Source: Rhineura floridana | Taxonomy: Eukaryota > Chordata > Lepidosauria > Squamata > Rhineuridae | DNA: 64,000 nucleotides | Direction of reading: 5' to 3' | NCBI RefSeq assembly: GCF_030035675.1 | Contig: NC_084480.1 | Span: forward strand, 248,679,981-248,743,980 | In this document: positions 1 to 12,175 of the stretch, piece after piece | Layout: the number at the start of each line of letters is the position of its first letter | How positions within the stretch are numbered: the stretch's first letter is position 1 | Translations under genes and position numbers: made by a program | Notes under the pieces: generated by a model | The model's input: the letters and a program-made list of their open reading frames with translations, nothing else | Databases searched by the model: none | Told to the model about the DNA's origin: nothing

Positions 1-1010
1 CAAATATCTAAAATGGGGTATGATGGCCAAAACAGGGCCTAGGATCCCAAGAACTATTTTTGAACATTTTAAGCCGTAAATGTAAGGTAACAGCTTCTGA
101 ATAATAGAGTCATGAAGAATAAGGTTAACGTGTCCAGCATCACTGTAGCTTGTCATGGACCATACATATTAAATATGAACTGTGTTAATAAGATGAACTT
201 ATGTGCTAAATATGGCTCATGGTGTGTTGTTATTCTATGATTTTCAGCCTGGTGTAGGCTTACTGAACCCAAGGGTTTGCAAATATAAGCAATTTCTCAT
301 CTATGACCTTTTTCTTTGCAGAATTAACCACTGCAGCTTTCAAATAGTGGTAGAGGTAAAATATATAGCCCTTAACCGCAGGTAAAGTTTATTTGCATGT
401 ATATTTCTATAATGTGAATAAGAATTACACACAGAACTAGGGTGCCAGATGCAAAATTAGAAAGGGGTCTTGCACCTTTAAAAAGCTTGTAGAAGAGGGA
501 ATTTCAGCAGGTGTAATGTCCACAACAACCTATGCCTGCTAAGATTCCCTCTTCTACACAACAATTATAGGTAAAGAAGCCCTGTCCTTTTATCTGTCTG
601 GCCTTCCTACATGGACCATGCCCAATTCCTTTTATTCAGAGGATCATTCAGGTTTCATGAGCACCTGATATTCTGCTCAAATGAATAATAAAATTTGCAT
701 TGCAGTATTCCATTAGTTAATAAATCTAATATTTATCTTTCTTGCTTTGGGCAGTTCGCGTTCTGTATAGTCTTTTTATGATCTACATATACATATACTA
801 TTAAAGATAATGCAATTCTTCAACTTCTCAAATGATATTTATGGGAGCAGTATTTGATACCACAACGCTCTGTTTATATTCCTGTTGAGTGTACCCCTCA
901 TTTACATTTAGCCTGCAATGAGCTGGTCAGAAACAATACTTTTATTTGGTAAATTTCCACTCTGAACCAGGAAAACAAACCTTAGAGATAAAAAAAATTA
1001 ACACTAACAG
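1..1010. other. Gene-free, AT-rich; one inverted repeat
   Basis: No gene is recognisable. An imperfect inverted repeat lies at 489-513 (gtagaagagggaatttcag...) against 535-557 (...attccctcttctac), resembling the core of a small foldback MITE. Confidence 0.5.
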
Positions 1011-1020
1011 TCAATGATGA

Positions 1021-1150
1021 AAGCAGGTGGTAACTAACCTGTGGCCCTCCAGAAGTTGTGAACTACAACTCCCATAAGCCTCAGCTAGCATGGACAGCGG
1101 TTTGGGATGATGGGAGCTGAAGTTCAGCAACATCTGGAGAGCCACAGACT
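1021..1150. repeat. Palindromic foldback MITE (acaactcccat family), old copy
   Basis: It runs from ggccctccagaag / actacaactcccataagcc through a central loop to the complement gatgggagctgaagttcagc / ctggagagccacag. This is a palindromic repeat family very common in reptiles; related copies are at 2590-2705, 3838-3973, 17545-17630 and 19477-19591. The termini of better copies look hAT-like. Confidence 0.6.
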
Positions 1151-1224
1151 TGCCACATTTGATGTAAAATTTATATAGCAAAGAATAATATAAAATCAAA
1201 GCGAATTGTACTATACTGAAAGAC

Positions 1225-2585
1225 TGTGTTGGAATGGTTACACTATTGGACTTGGACTAAGGAGGTCTGAGTTAAAAAACCTGGGCTACCTGAGTTAAAA
1301 TACCTTGAACCAATCACTAGGATCAGTCCAACAATATGCACTGATCTGCTGTTGAGAAAGGAGCAGAAATCCAGCATCCTACTCGCCTCCAGAAATCGGA
1401 TTGGTGCTATGACTGATTTTCTTTTATGGAGCTACACAAAGAATTGTAAATTTGACTGAAATTTGCTATTGGCTAGTGGTAACTAAATACGTGAGATCCC
1501 TGGCCAATATGTCCAAAACATCTAGAGGGCATCAGTTTGGGAAGGGCTGCTTTAAAACAATAGGGATTTTCAGGGTAAAGATGGATGCACTATGAAGGCA
1601 AAATTCATTGCAGATCTCTCAGCCACGGCGTGAACCCAACTTATTCTACATTAAGCATTGAAAGTATAAAAAATGGCATACATAGCAAACAAATAAAATG
1701 CTGGATGTTGACCTAGGATTGTTGCCTGACCTTGCCTCTGTTTTGGACCTAGACTGATTCACTGTGCTTAGCCTTGGTTTGTTTGGACCAACAAACAAAC
1801 CTGCAACCCTGTTCTTGTTGGTATTGTCGTAAGAGGCTTATACCTACTTGGACTGAGCCCCTGGGAGTACTCATGAGAGTGTGACAGATTTTGTCATCAG
1901 AGCTACATATAACCCCTAATAAAGCCATTAATATTTGAACCAACAGATCAGTGAATTCTGGAAGATAAACAGGTTGATTTAAGAAGAAATGTCAAGACCA
2001 CCAATGCCTGCCCAATAGCAGTGGATCTTGAGTTCTAATGCTGATCATGTAAAGGCGGTGTATTGAAAACAAATTGGTCACAAAAGTCAGTGACAGTGGA
2101 ACCAGATAGATGTGGAATGGCAAGGTGTCTGAAAAGAGGAATTTTGAACAACATTAGAGTTAAATTGCATCAATAAAATTTAGTGAGACCTTTTTACTTG
2201 CTAAATAAAGAGATTAAAATAATGAATGCTTGCAAGAAAAAGCAGATGAATAAAATGCAGCTCAATATAATAAACATGAAATCCTTTGTATGTGAAGTGT
2301 TCCCAACTTGCCAAAATTCCAGTGGGTGCAGAGGTGGCGGCAATGAAAAAATCATGTTAATCACTGCAATCTGTATGTGACCTTCCACCACACAGAATAT
2401 AAACACAGAATCATATTAAATGTCAAATATTCCAGGAATTTCTGTGACAGAATGGCCATCTGTGATTGCCTGGAGACATTAGAGAAGGAAAGTGTCAGGG
2501 ATTTCTTCTGCCTTTTAAATATTTCCATCAAGGAGAGTCAATAAGGGCAGGAAGGCACATAAGAGGCATATCTATACTGCAGCAG
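1225..2585. other. Gene-free stretch
   Basis: At about 1225-1290 there is a short run resembling a degraded tRNA-SINE head (ggttacactattggacttgg). Nothing else is recognised. Confidence 0.35.
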
Positions 2586-2589
2586 GGAT

Positions 2590-2705
2590 GGTGAACCCAT
2601 GGCCCTTCAGACATTGCTAAATTACAACTTGCATCATTCGTGGCCGTTGGCCATGCTGGCTGGGGCTATTGTAGTTCAGGAACATCCTGAGGGTCACAGA
2701 TTAGC
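2590..2705. repeat. Palindromic foldback MITE, degraded copy
   Basis: It begins catggcccttcagac, has the central ggccatgctggctggggct and ends gagggtcacag. This is the same palindromic family as at 3838-3973, more diverged. Confidence 0.5.
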
Positions 2706-2889
2706 CATATCTTCACTACAGACTTGAACTGGTTTAAAACAGGATTCTGTTTGCTTAAAAAACCTGGGGACTCTGGTTCTAAGAGAGAATAGGGGTTTTA
2801 AACAGAGAAATCACAGCATCCTCATCAGACTACAATCCCTAAAATTCTTTCAGGAGAACCATGATGATTAAACTGATATAAAACCAATA

Positions 2890-2965
2890 TAGGGTTTTTT
2901 GAATGTTGCTGTACACCACCCTACTATTTTGTGAGAGGGCTGTATATAAACACTTGACTTAGGGC
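2890..2965 (+). repeat. LINE 3' end fragment
   Basis: gttgctgtacaccaccc followed by gagggctgtatataaac matches the conserved 3'-terminal stem of the LINE families in this window. Confidence 0.45.
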
Positions 2966-3837
2966 CTCACATTATGAGGATCCTCTAAATATGAAGGTAA
3001 CTAAGAAGCTTTATTACAACTGAAATAGCTTTGTCTTAAATAACCTTTCATATAAAATCTACAACCAAAATTATGAAATGACCTCCCCACAGTCCACACC
3101 CAGTTCCATTAACTTCCCTTCCAGGGCTGCTGGACTATTTGCATCATCCATAAATTGCCCTACCAACACATTGTGAAGTCCCGTTCCACACCAGGCTTAA
3201 TTTCTGCTAATCCCCTCCTCACCACTTTCCCACTACTTTCTCTCTCTCTCTTTTTATAGTATGGGGCCTCTGGATCTTGACATGGCTTAGGGCCTCAGCA
3301 TGTCTTAATGCAGCCCTGAGTGCTGCTATGCCCAAGGGGAGGTTGATTGTGTTAATACTGATACAAAGAATTGGTGGTGTGGCTGTAGACCAGTACTCTC
3401 AAAGTGTGCAGTGGAACTGTACTTCTCTTTAAAGAAAGCCAACACCATATGTACCTGCAGACTGTGGCAGGAGCCTGACACTATTTTGACACCTGGAACT
3501 CACAGTCACAACAAAAGTAAGGGCAGCTGATTTTTCTTACTTTTATAATGACTGAGCTGCTCTTGCTTCTTACTATAGGGTCCCCATTTGCCCCTCCCCA
3601 ATTATGTATGCCAATACACAATTCTAAATGGCTATCTTCAAGTGAGATCCCTCCAATGGATAATCCAACACCTGAGGAGGGAGATAGCCCTCAACACTTG
3701 GAGCCACCAGCCACAGTCTAGTAGAATAATAACTTGGGATGTCCATCACTGTCTCCCTCTCTTTCCTCTATTAGGCTGTGCTTATGGAAACCAGGTGTTG
3801 CCTTACAGGTGCTCTGTCAGCAGCCATAGCCCTAGAG
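2966..3837. other. Gene-free stretch
   Basis: A short CT run at 3238-3252 is the only structure seen. No coding or repeat similarity is recognised. Confidence 0.3.
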
Positions 3838-3973
3838 CAGGGGTAGGAATCTTGTAGCCCTCCAGATGCCATTAGACTCCAACTCCCATCAGCCCCAGGC
3901 AGAACAGCCAGGGATGATGGGAGTTATAGTCCAGCAACATATTGAGGGCCACGGGCTGGGCTTCTCACCCCTG
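3838..3973. mobile_element. Palindromic hAT-type MITE
   Basis: It starts caggggtagg and ends cacccctg, complementary ends typical of hAT elements, with acaactcccat / atgggagttatagt arms inside. The flanking octamers (ccctagag, tgctagat) agree at only 5 of 8 positions, so the target duplication is decayed. Confidence 0.6.
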
Positions 3974-4856
3974 TGCTAGATGTGAAAGTATACTGGTAAT
4001 GATATGCTCACATTCTTGGACTCAAGCCAGTCTTGACTGACAATGAATAAAACCTCCATTGGGTCACTAATAAAAATGCAGCAAGAAGTTTTCAGGTGGT
4101 CAAGTTAAAATATTAGTCAATGGTCAAATGCAAATGTGCACTGGTTGGTTAGTTAAATTCTAAGCAACGATTGTGATTTCATAGTTAGGGATCAATTATC
4201 TGTCCTGTCTTTTCTGGATAAAAAACTGTCATTAAACTTAAGCAAGGTCTTTCTACTGCAAGGCGTTAATAACCAGAAGCTGCTTTTATTGTCTTAAGGT
4301 CAGTCATGTGTTCTACAGTGAACAAACATCCATGCCCTGAGCTGCCTCTGAAGCTGCCATGCCATCTGCAAATAAAATAAAATAAAATTGTGCTATATGT
4401 GGCTTAAAAAACAAACATGAGACAGAAAGCATAAGTGAGCAGGCATTGAGGGTGAAGTTTGTGCCAGAGGTAAAATACACACACAAATAAATTCTAGTAG
4501 CAAATACCAGGATGTGCACATGTGGCTCTTGGGTATCATTGTAAAACTGTACCCTGAGATGACAAGCCATTCTGGGACCAATTTATGTCTGAACTCTGCA
4601 GCATATACTACAGATCTTGCTTCCTTATGACAGTGTGGCAAGGAGTGTGAAGGGGAGGATGAAGCAGGAGATGGCAGTTAGAGCAAAGTTTTTATATTTG
4701 ATAACGCATATTAGAAATGGACAGTTGAGCTTGATGCAGGATGGTAGACTTCATATAGAAAGCTACAACATTAACTAGCAGCACAGCCCTCTACTCTCAT
4801 TAAGGCCTCTGTATGGCATTGAACATAATTAAGCAATTTTGTGCAATCACAATGCA
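3974..4856. other. Gene-free stretch
   Basis: No gene, RNA or clear repeat is recognised. Confidence 0.3.
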
Positions 4857-5000
4857 GCTATTTTATTTATTTTATTTTTATTTAATTCAATTTTTATACC
4901 GCCCATAGTAAGGCTCTCTGGGCGGTGTACATCAAATAAAAATATATTTACATTCAATTTAAAACCACCTAATCACCAAATCAACAATTTAAACATATAA
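4857..5000 (-). repeat. LINE 3' tail (L2-clade type)
   Basis: On the minus strand it reads gtacaccgcccagagag...gggcggtataaaaattg followed by an AAATA-rich tail. This is the 3' signature shared by the L2-clade LINEs here (for example 14870-14950). Confidence 0.6.
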
Positions 5001-5229
5001 CAAAAGCAAGCTAGTTTCCACATTGCGTTCACTGCTAAGTAGATTTGAGTTTTGCCAGTGCAAGACATGTACACTTCACAGCTACAATGTTAGACGGCAA
5101 GAGGGAAGGAAAATGGAAGGAAGGTTGAAGGAGTAGCCAGGTTAATCTGCATCCTGTTTACAATATCAAGGATGAGAACATCCTTCATTCGAGTGACACA
5201 GAAAACATGAATGTTAACTCAAATTATGA

Positions 5230-5953
5230 ATGTTACTTGGATCCATTCCAGTCTGGCTTCAGGTGGGCCATGGCACTGAAACTGCCTTGGTCACACTGGC
5301 TGATGACATCTATCAGGAGAGAGATAGGGGAAATGCAACCCTACTCGTTTTCCTTGATCTCTCAGTGCCTTTTGATACTGTTGACCACAGTATCCTTCTG
5401 GAGCGTCTCAGGGAGGTGGGGGTTGCAGGCACTGTGCTTCAGTGGTTCTGCTCCAGGGCTGATTCCAAAAAGTAGTTATGGGAGGCTACTGCTCAGTACC
5501 ACTAGAACTGTCCTGTGGTGTTCTGCAGTGTTCTATCTTGTCCCCATGCCATTTAACATCTATATGAAGCCACTGGGAGCTATCATCGGAAGATTTGGAG
5601 AGAGGTGCCACCAATATGCAGATGACACCCAGTTGTACCTCTCTATTCCACCTGAATCAGGAGAGCCAGTTGAGGTGCTGCACCGGTGCTTGGAATTGGT
5701 GATGGACTAGATGTGGCCCAATACATTGAGGATGAACCCTGAAAAGACAGAGGTGTTATGTATCCAGTGTTGTCATGTCCAGGAGATGGAGAGATGGCTT
5801 GTTCTGGATGGGATTATGCTCACCTGGAAGGAGCAGGTCCGCAGTTTGGAGATACTCCTGGATCTAGCATTGTAACTGGAGGCTCAGGTGGCCTCAGTGG
5901 CTAGGAGTGCCTTTTTCTAGCTCTGGCTGGTTCGCCAGTTCCGGCCTCTTCCA
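5230..5953 (+). mobile_element. L2-clade LINE, left part (reverse transcriptase), split by Copia
   Basis: Reverse-transcriptase pieces are visible: [41 protein letters not shown] and HQYADDTQLYLS, spread over two reading frames, so the copy is dead. It is 5'-truncated before the fingers domain. Similarity stops at 5953, where the Copia LTR begins, and resumes at 12176; the right part continues with the C-terminal region. The LINE is therefore older than the Copia insertion. Confidence 0.85.
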
Positions 5954-6419
5954 TGTTATGGAAATATGCAGGGTAATTCACCAGTCTGAGCTGCATGTGT
6001 GCCAGTGTGTATTTACTGTACCTAAGAAGCAGGCTTTAACCCTTCACTTAGATCACTGAGACTTAGTAAAACAAGAAAACTACTTTATTTATAGAAGTAC
6101 ATAGGAAAGGCATACCTAGTTCTAACTAAGTTAGTTTGAGGTGCAATGCCCAGACTTGGTATTGCTGTCACGGCTCAGGAGAGAGAGCAAAGACAAAGAT
6201 TTCTCCTCTCTCCCTGGATAGTCGAAGAAGAAGACAAAGGAAGGAGGGGCGGGTCAGCTTCCCTGAGCATATCAGTTTTACAATGGAAGGAAGTTAGGTA
6301 GAGAAGAGCACAGATAAAGGTAGGCAAGCCTAGCCAGTTGGAGGACCCTAACTCTATCTTCCTTCTGGAATACAAACAAAAGAACCCAAACAGGAGTTGC
6401 TCTTGCCCCACTTCCAACA
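5954..6419 (-). repeat. Copia 3' LTR
   Basis: It is aligned by eye over its whole length to 11709-12175, including the shared ctgagctgcatgtgtgcc and cctagttctaact blocks. Confidence 0.85.
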
Positions 6420-8271
6420 CCCCTTCTCAACGAGTGTTTGGTTCAGCTTACAAGGTTTATCTTGTCTCGCATCATGCAGTATATGACTTTGTCCAACATC
6501 TTCGTCAGAGCCTCTGCAGTCATGTCTTCCATTGGACAATAATCCATCTTCAGTAGTCCTCTGCAGTAGGTATCTCTAATGAAATGGTGCTTCATGTTTA
6601 TGTGCTTGGTTTGTGAACTCACCCCTTCTGACTCCATGAGTCTGATGCATCCTTGGTTGTCTTCATGCCTCATGACAGGCCCAGGTATAGAGATGCCTAT
6701 ATCTTTGAACAGTTCAAGTAGCCATGTCAACTCTGCTAGCTTCAGAAACTGACATATACTCTGCTTCTGTGGAAGAGAGTGCTACAGTCTCTTGTTTCTT
6801 ACTCAGCTGATCACTGAATCTCCATAGTAGAGGATGTTACCACTGGTGGATTTTTGATCTGTAATGTCTTCAGCCCAATCAGCATCTGCATATCCCACTA
6901 GTTTGGATCTCGGGTACCTGCTAATTTCAGTTTCATGGTTGAAGTGCCCTTCAGATATCTCACCACTCTCTTGATTTCTTCCTAGTCCTTCTTGGTTGGC
7001 AAACTAGTTTTTCTGCACACGTATCCCACTGCTACCGCCACATCCAGCCTGCTAACATTGCTGATATACAGAAGTTTCCTGATAGCTTGTCTGTAGCTCT
7101 CATAGTCTTCCCATGGTTGTTTGTTGTGGTCCAGTTTTAGGTATCCTACTTCCATTGGAGTAGGTGCTGGATGTGCATCCTTCAGTCCTAGACTCTTGAG
7201 AAGGTCTTGGATCTTTTGTTTTTGACTTGGATCTTTTGTTTTGAAGGATGCATCATCTTCGCTTTCAATTTGTATTCCAAGGTTGTGAGTAACATCACCT
7301 AGGCACTTCACTTCAACCTCCTTGTTCAGATGATTCACTAGTTGTTGCTTTCCAGTGGGTCTTGATAAGCCAACAGTAGATCATCAACATAAATCAGTAG
7401 GTCCATCTGTTGTTCTTGAATCTGTTGTACAGACATGGCTCTGCTCTGCCTTGTACAAAGCCTTCCTCAGGAACATTTTGCTCCATTTCTCATTCCAGGC
7501 TCTGCAACGTGTTTTAGTCCATAGATGGATTTTTGAAGTTTACACACTAGGATTTCTTTTCCTGGAACTTCAAACCCTGGTGGTTGTTGCATGTAGATTT
7601 CTTCTTCTATTTCTCCATGCAACAATGCTGTTTTTATAACCATGTGCTTCCACCTGCATTTTCTTGTTAGCAGCAACACTCAGAAGAGTTCTTTTTTTTT
7701 TTTTTAATAATTTTTATTCAGATTTTCATAAAACATACAAGACAAAATCATAAAACATTCAAAGACAAAAAACAAAATCAAAAATAGTTAAACAAAAAGA
7801 AAAAAAGAAAAAAAAAACAAAAATAAAAAATAAAGAGTAAAATATTGACTTCCCATTTGTCAAAGATCAAATCAGTTATAAGTCTATAATATATAACAAT
7901 CCTGTCTCTTAAGTCATATTATAAAATCACTTTCCTCCAGTAGTTATCTTACTTAATCATCAAATCTCATAAACATTACTTTATTCTTTCCACAAAAAGT
8001 CAAAGAGAGGTTTCAATTCTTTAAGAAATATATCTATCAATTTTTTTTCCAGATAAGCATATCGATTAATCCATCTCATTACTAATTATGATAATCTTAT
8101 TGTCATAACCATAGTCAAAATAAACATTTCAATTAATCCATCACATCAGAATCTGTTAAGTTCAGTAATTTCAGTAGCCATTGTTCTATTATCCCTATTA
8201 GTTCCATTTTCCATCTTCCATCTTCAGTAGTCTTGTTAAGTCCAGTAATTTCAGTATCCAATCTTCCATTA

Positions 8272-9078
8272 TCAGTATTCCATAATAATCTTGCTGTCAA
8301 AGCCATAGTCATATAGTAAGAGTCTGATGGGAATTACCTCTATCCCAAATATTTTCTTGCCATCCATTCTGAATAGGTTGCTGAAATACTGCTGTAAAAT
8401 CATATCTCTGTTCTTTTTTTCAAAATACACTGGGTCATCTCTTGAAAGTTTTTCCATTGTCACATGGCTGCAGTTAATTCCATAGATTTTCTCTATATTG
8501 GGCTCCATCACATCATTCCAGTCCAGAAGATTATCCATGCCATTGATAACTTTATCTCTAGAATCTTCATTAATTTCTTCAGAGATAACATTGAGTTCCA
8601 AACAATAGATTTTATTTCTAAAGTCCATAGACTCCAAGTCTTGTTCCTGTTCCACGTTTGTTCCAATCTCCGGGATCTCCTCTCTCACAGGGACCCCTGT
8701 TCCAGTCTCCAGGGTCTCCTCTCTCACAGGGACCCCTGTTCCAGTCTCCAGGGTCTCCTCTCTCACAAGAACCCCTATGTCATTAATCTCCTGTGTCTCC
8801 AAACAATAAATTTTGTTTCTAAAGTCCATAGACTCCAAATCTTTTTCCTGTTCCACGTTTGTTCCAATCTCCGGGGTCTCCTCTCTCACAGGGACCCCTT
8901 CCAGGGTCACCTCTCTCACAGGGACCCCTATATCTTTAATCTCCTGCTTCATTTTACTCAATTCAATTTTCAGCTCCTTACAACCCTGTCGCAGGTTTTG
9001 TTTCGTTATCTCAATCTCATCCATTATTTTCTGAAACATAGTTATTTCCAGCTTCTCAGCCACTTTCTTAATTGCCAT
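8272..9078 (-). CDS. L1 ORF1p-like protein, with internal repeats
   Basis: The start chosen is the ATG reading MAIKKVAEKLE; the frame is open nine codons further but only from a GTG. About 45 residues of charged heptad-like sequence (coiled coil) come first. Then come copies of a 13-residue unit around GVPVREETLETGT and two copies of a longer block containing DLESMDFRNKIYCLE. The last part, NEDSRDKVINGMDNLLDW through YFEKKNRDMILQQYF and IPIRLL, resembles the RNA-recognition region of squamate L1 ORF1 proteins. The usual C-terminal domain is cut short: the frame stops soon after IPIRLLLYDYG. The role would be RNA binding and chaperone activity in retrotransposition; this copy is probably non-functional. 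Confidence 0.7.
   Translation of the reverse strand: MAIKKVAEKLEITMFQKIMDEIEITKQNLRQGCKELKIELSKMKQEIKDIGVPVREVTLEGVPVREETPEIGTNVEQEKDLESMDFRNKIYCLETQEINDIGVLVREETLETGTGVPVREETLETGTGVPVREEIPEIGTNVEQEQDLESMDFRNKIYCLELNVISEEINEDSRDKVINGMDNLLDWNDVMEPNIEKIYGINCSHVTMEKLSRDDPVYFEKKNRDMILQQYFSNLFRMDGKKIFGIEVIPIRLLLYDYGFDSKIIMEY
8596..8925. repeat. 39-bp minisatellite and larger duplication inside ORF1
   Basis: The 39-bp unit beginning ctcctctctcacagggaccc is repeated head to tail at about 8673-8770. A larger block (about 8599-8700) recurs at about 8800-8900 with few differences, a period of about 200 bp. Because 39 is a multiple of three, the repeats keep the reading frame. Confidence 0.8.
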
Positions 9079-10281
9079 TTTAAAAGAAAAATATAGGAAA
9101 ACCACTTCTTATTTCAGCAACAATTGGGTTAATACTCCAAACTTGGTGACATCACAGTATAAACAGAGCAGACAGCCTTATCTCTCCATGTTTAAGTAAA
9201 CAAAATGCAGTTCCCAGGATCGAAACAATTAATGGCGGTCGTCAGAAAACAGATTCGTCAAAATAAAATAGACCAAAAAGAGAGTAGTCTCAGGCAATAT
9301 AATATTCTTCAAAATAAAAATCTGGAATAGAAATCCCTCTTCAGTGTATATCTTTAGAATGCAAATCCAGGACAGCTTTTTGCAACAAAAACAGAGATAA
9401 GCTATTAATTAGTGAGTAGCAGAGAGAAGTTATGGCTCCCCAGTGAGATGTCAAAAACCGATCAATCTGGCAAATCTCTTTTAAACAGCAACAATTTAAG
9501 TCAAGTAAAAGAAAAATATAGAAAGAAGGGTGCTTGCCTGTTAGTGCGTTCTCTCTTAGAAGATAAGATGAACGTTCGCTTTTCCAGATAGAGCTTGTTG
9601 TTAAAAATCCGTCCCACCTTCGTCGGCTGGACCTCGTCCCATAAATTAATGAGATCTGGTCGTCCCAACAAAAATAGGCTTTGAGGTTAATCTCTTCGTT
9701 TCTCCCTACCCGGGAGAAGTTTAATCAGTCAAAAAAAAGAAAAAATCTGACTGATATATCTGAATAAGCTTCTTTTGAGGCAGGAGCCCGTCTCAAAAGC
9801 AGGCACAGGCTAAGTCACCCTTCCCGGAAGTCCAACACTCAGAAGAGTTCTGATGGTCATGTGTTTGATTACAAGAGCAAATGTTTGATAGTAGTCTGTC
9901 CACAGTAAAATTTGCTTTTTCAGACAGAGCTTGTTCTTGTCTTTCTTCATAGTCGCAATCTTTAAGATATGCCATCATCTGATCCAAATTCTGATCTGTC
10001 TGTTGAAGTTTGCAAGCTGTGATACAATAATGTTTATTTAGAGAGGCCAAGAATATGACTTTCTGCAAATCTTCATCTAAAGATCTCCCATAGCTTTCTA
10101 ATTCTTGAAGCAGACTTGTAAATCTCTCCAGATGTTGATTCGGATTCTCTCTGTTAGATTGTTTCAGAGTGTACAGCGACTTACACAGAAACATCACATG
10201 ATTTTTAGATTTTCTCTGATACACTTTTTCAAGCTTTTGGCATATTTTCTTAGTATTTATACTGCCCTTGCAAACATTTAG

Positions 10282-11346
10282 TGTCATGTGACCACCCGCC
10301 CCTCAAGGCACGAGGACCATGCTTCAGACCCAATTCCCACCCTTAGGGCAATTGTTCTGGAACCCAAATACCAAATTCCCCCTTGCCAAGGCTGTGCAAA
10401 TTAACACCAACCCTGCAAGGTAGAAAGTAGGCTGCCACCACCCGTGTCACTGGTTCAACTCAGAGCTAGGGGAACTCTGAGCCCAGAAAATAGGTAAACC
10501 AAGGTCCTATAAGACAAGAACCAAATTTACACTCCTTGTCAAGAAACCTCTGGTAAAACCCCACAAATTAGAATTAAGCTTTAACTCCTTTTTCCCTTTG
10601 GTAGTTGTGTAGCTGAATGGTCAAGGTGCTGGATTCAGAACCACCCTTACCCTCAATGAACACACCAGGTTAAATAGAAGTAGCTTTATTCAAAAAATAT
10701 AAGTGCACATTAAAATATAGCAGCAAACAATTCTTCAAAACCATACACCCAAACAGGGGTTTAGGTACACATAAGAGAATTCATTCACACAACAAGAAAA
10801 CAATAACCTAACTAACCTATCTACTTACATAGGAGGTAGTTGGTTGAAGTTTTGTCTCTCCTCAGAAAGAATAGCATCAGTTACAAATCAATGGAACCCT
10901 GCTTAGGTAACCTCCCATAGGCACCAGTCAGAAGGAACCTTTCAGAACCTTCCTGAGGGAACAAAGGCTATGGGTTTCAAGCCCTATACTTAAGGAAAAG
11001 AAACCCAACGGTCCAAGATTAATTAACCAATCAGGAGTTTTCTGATGTAATCCTTTTCTAGATGTTTCTCCACTTTTGCGCGCCTTCCAGGCCCCCCTCC
11101 CAACGGTGTTTCAACCTTCACAGGCTAGGATGGCCTTGAGTGCCAGGCTCTTACTGATTAGCACAGATAACCAGGTGCTTCTGTTTAGGCTTCCCTTAAC
11201 TGTCTTCAGCTGGAAACCGAAACTTAACATTTTTACCCTTTCAGAGGCCTGTTTTCTAACAAGATGGAACTCCCAGAGTTCTTGGCACTGAGCCATGATG
11301 TTACATATAATTTTAACATTTCATAAAAATATACAAGTTCATGACA
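10282..11346 (-). mobile_element. Solo LTR inserted in the Copia gag region
   Basis: It runs TGTCATGTGACC...AAGTTCATGACA with perfect 5-bp flanks tttag (10277-10281 and 11347-11351). Length is 1065 bp, with an AATAAA on the minus strand near 10695. The Copia gag sequence is continuous across it when the insertion is ignored. It is an LTR of a Gypsy or endogenous-retrovirus type; the family is not recognised. Confidence 0.75.
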
Positions 11347-11708
11347 TTTAGTGCCTCATCTGATAAAGCAAAAATAGAGAGTTCACTTTGGCATGCTTGT
11401 GCTTCCAGGATGCAGTGGCTGCTTGATCTGATGCTGAGGGTTCAGGATCAGTCAGGACTCCATGCAGATCCTCCCCTTCCAAAGATATTGTCATTCAAAG
11501 ACTCCAAATCGCATAATTGCCCTTCTCCAGCCTTGGGATGCTTGTCTTAAGTGTTGATTCTTCAGCCATGGTTTCCTATATTTTGTTCTGCTTTTCTTTC
11601 TCTAACATAAAGTCTCCTTTTTATCTCTTTTGCATATCACACACAGCCTTTTTAGCTTTCAGGCATAACTCACAATTCAATTTAGCTTACTGGGCCAGCA
11701 TAACCCTT

Positions 11709-12175
11709 AGTTATGGAAAGATGCAGAGTAATTTAGCAGTCTGAGCTGCATGTGTGCCAGTGTGTACAGTATTTACCTAAGAAGCAGGCTTTTACCCTGC
11801 ATTTAGATCACCGAGACTTAGTAAAATAAGAAAAGCTACTTTATTTATAGAAATACAGAGAACATCGGAAAGGCATACCTAGTTCTAACTAACTAAGTTG
11901 GAGGCGCAATGCCCAGACTTGGGTATTGCCCTCATGGCTCAGGAGAGACAGCCTAGACAACAATGTCTCCTCTCTCCTCAGACAGTCGAAGAAGACGACA
12001 AAGGAAGGAGGGGCAGGTCAACTTCTCTGAGCATGTCAGTTTACAATGGTTAGGTAGAGAAGAGCACAGATAAAGGTAGGCAAGCCTAGCCAGCTGGAGG
12101 ACCCTAACTCTATCTTCCTTCTGGAATACAAACAAAAGACCCCAAACAGGAGTTGCTCTTGCCCCACTTCCAACA
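11709..12175 (-). repeat. Copia 5' LTR
   Basis: It is the partner of 5954-6419. Outside it the interrupted LINE sequence resumes at once. Confidence 0.85.

Larger units (their letters stand above)
7693..9832 (-). mobile_element. HAL1-like (ORF1-only) L1 retrotransposon
   Basis: This is a 2.14-kb insertion in the Copia element, flanked by a perfect 19-bp target duplication (caacactcagaagagttct at 7674-7692 and 9833-9851). The minus strand ends in a poly(A) run at 7693. It has a GC-richer 5' UTR of about 0.75 kb (9832-9079), one ORF1-like frame, about 0.57 kb of AT-rich 3' sequence, then poly(A). No ORF2 endonuclease or reverse transcriptase is present and there is no room for one. The 5' end (ggacttccgggaagggtgac) looks like an intact L1-type start, so the missing ORF2 is not 5' truncation. 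This is the layout of half-L1 (HAL1) elements. Family assignment is by eye. Confidence 0.75.
5954..12175 (-). mobile_element. Copia-type LTR retrotransposon fossil with both LTRs
   Basis: Two direct repeats of about 466 bp bound the element (5954-6419 and 11709-12175). On the minus strand they have the form TGTTGGAAG...CATAACA. Inside, on the minus strand, are a Copia-type gag region (about 9860-10281 and 11347-11470) and pol pieces with the Copia RT and RNase H end (about 6443-7673; for example QKSIYGLK, SRLDVAVAVGYV). A purine-rich tract precedes the 3' LTR. The flanks (ttcca, ttctg) suggest a decayed 5-bp duplication. It is broken in several places and carries two later insertions (7693-9832 and 10282-11346). 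The LTRs differ visibly, so it is not recent. Confidence 0.85.

Noticed and set aside
8596-8925. CRISPR-like spaced repeats
   Set aside because: The units are direct tandem duplications without unique spacers, inside a vertebrate retrotransposon ORF.
8464-9096. 210-codon plus-strand frame with repeated SHRDPCSSLQGLL units
   Set aside because: It is the complement of the L1 ORF1 with its in-frame minisatellite, and a shadow of it.
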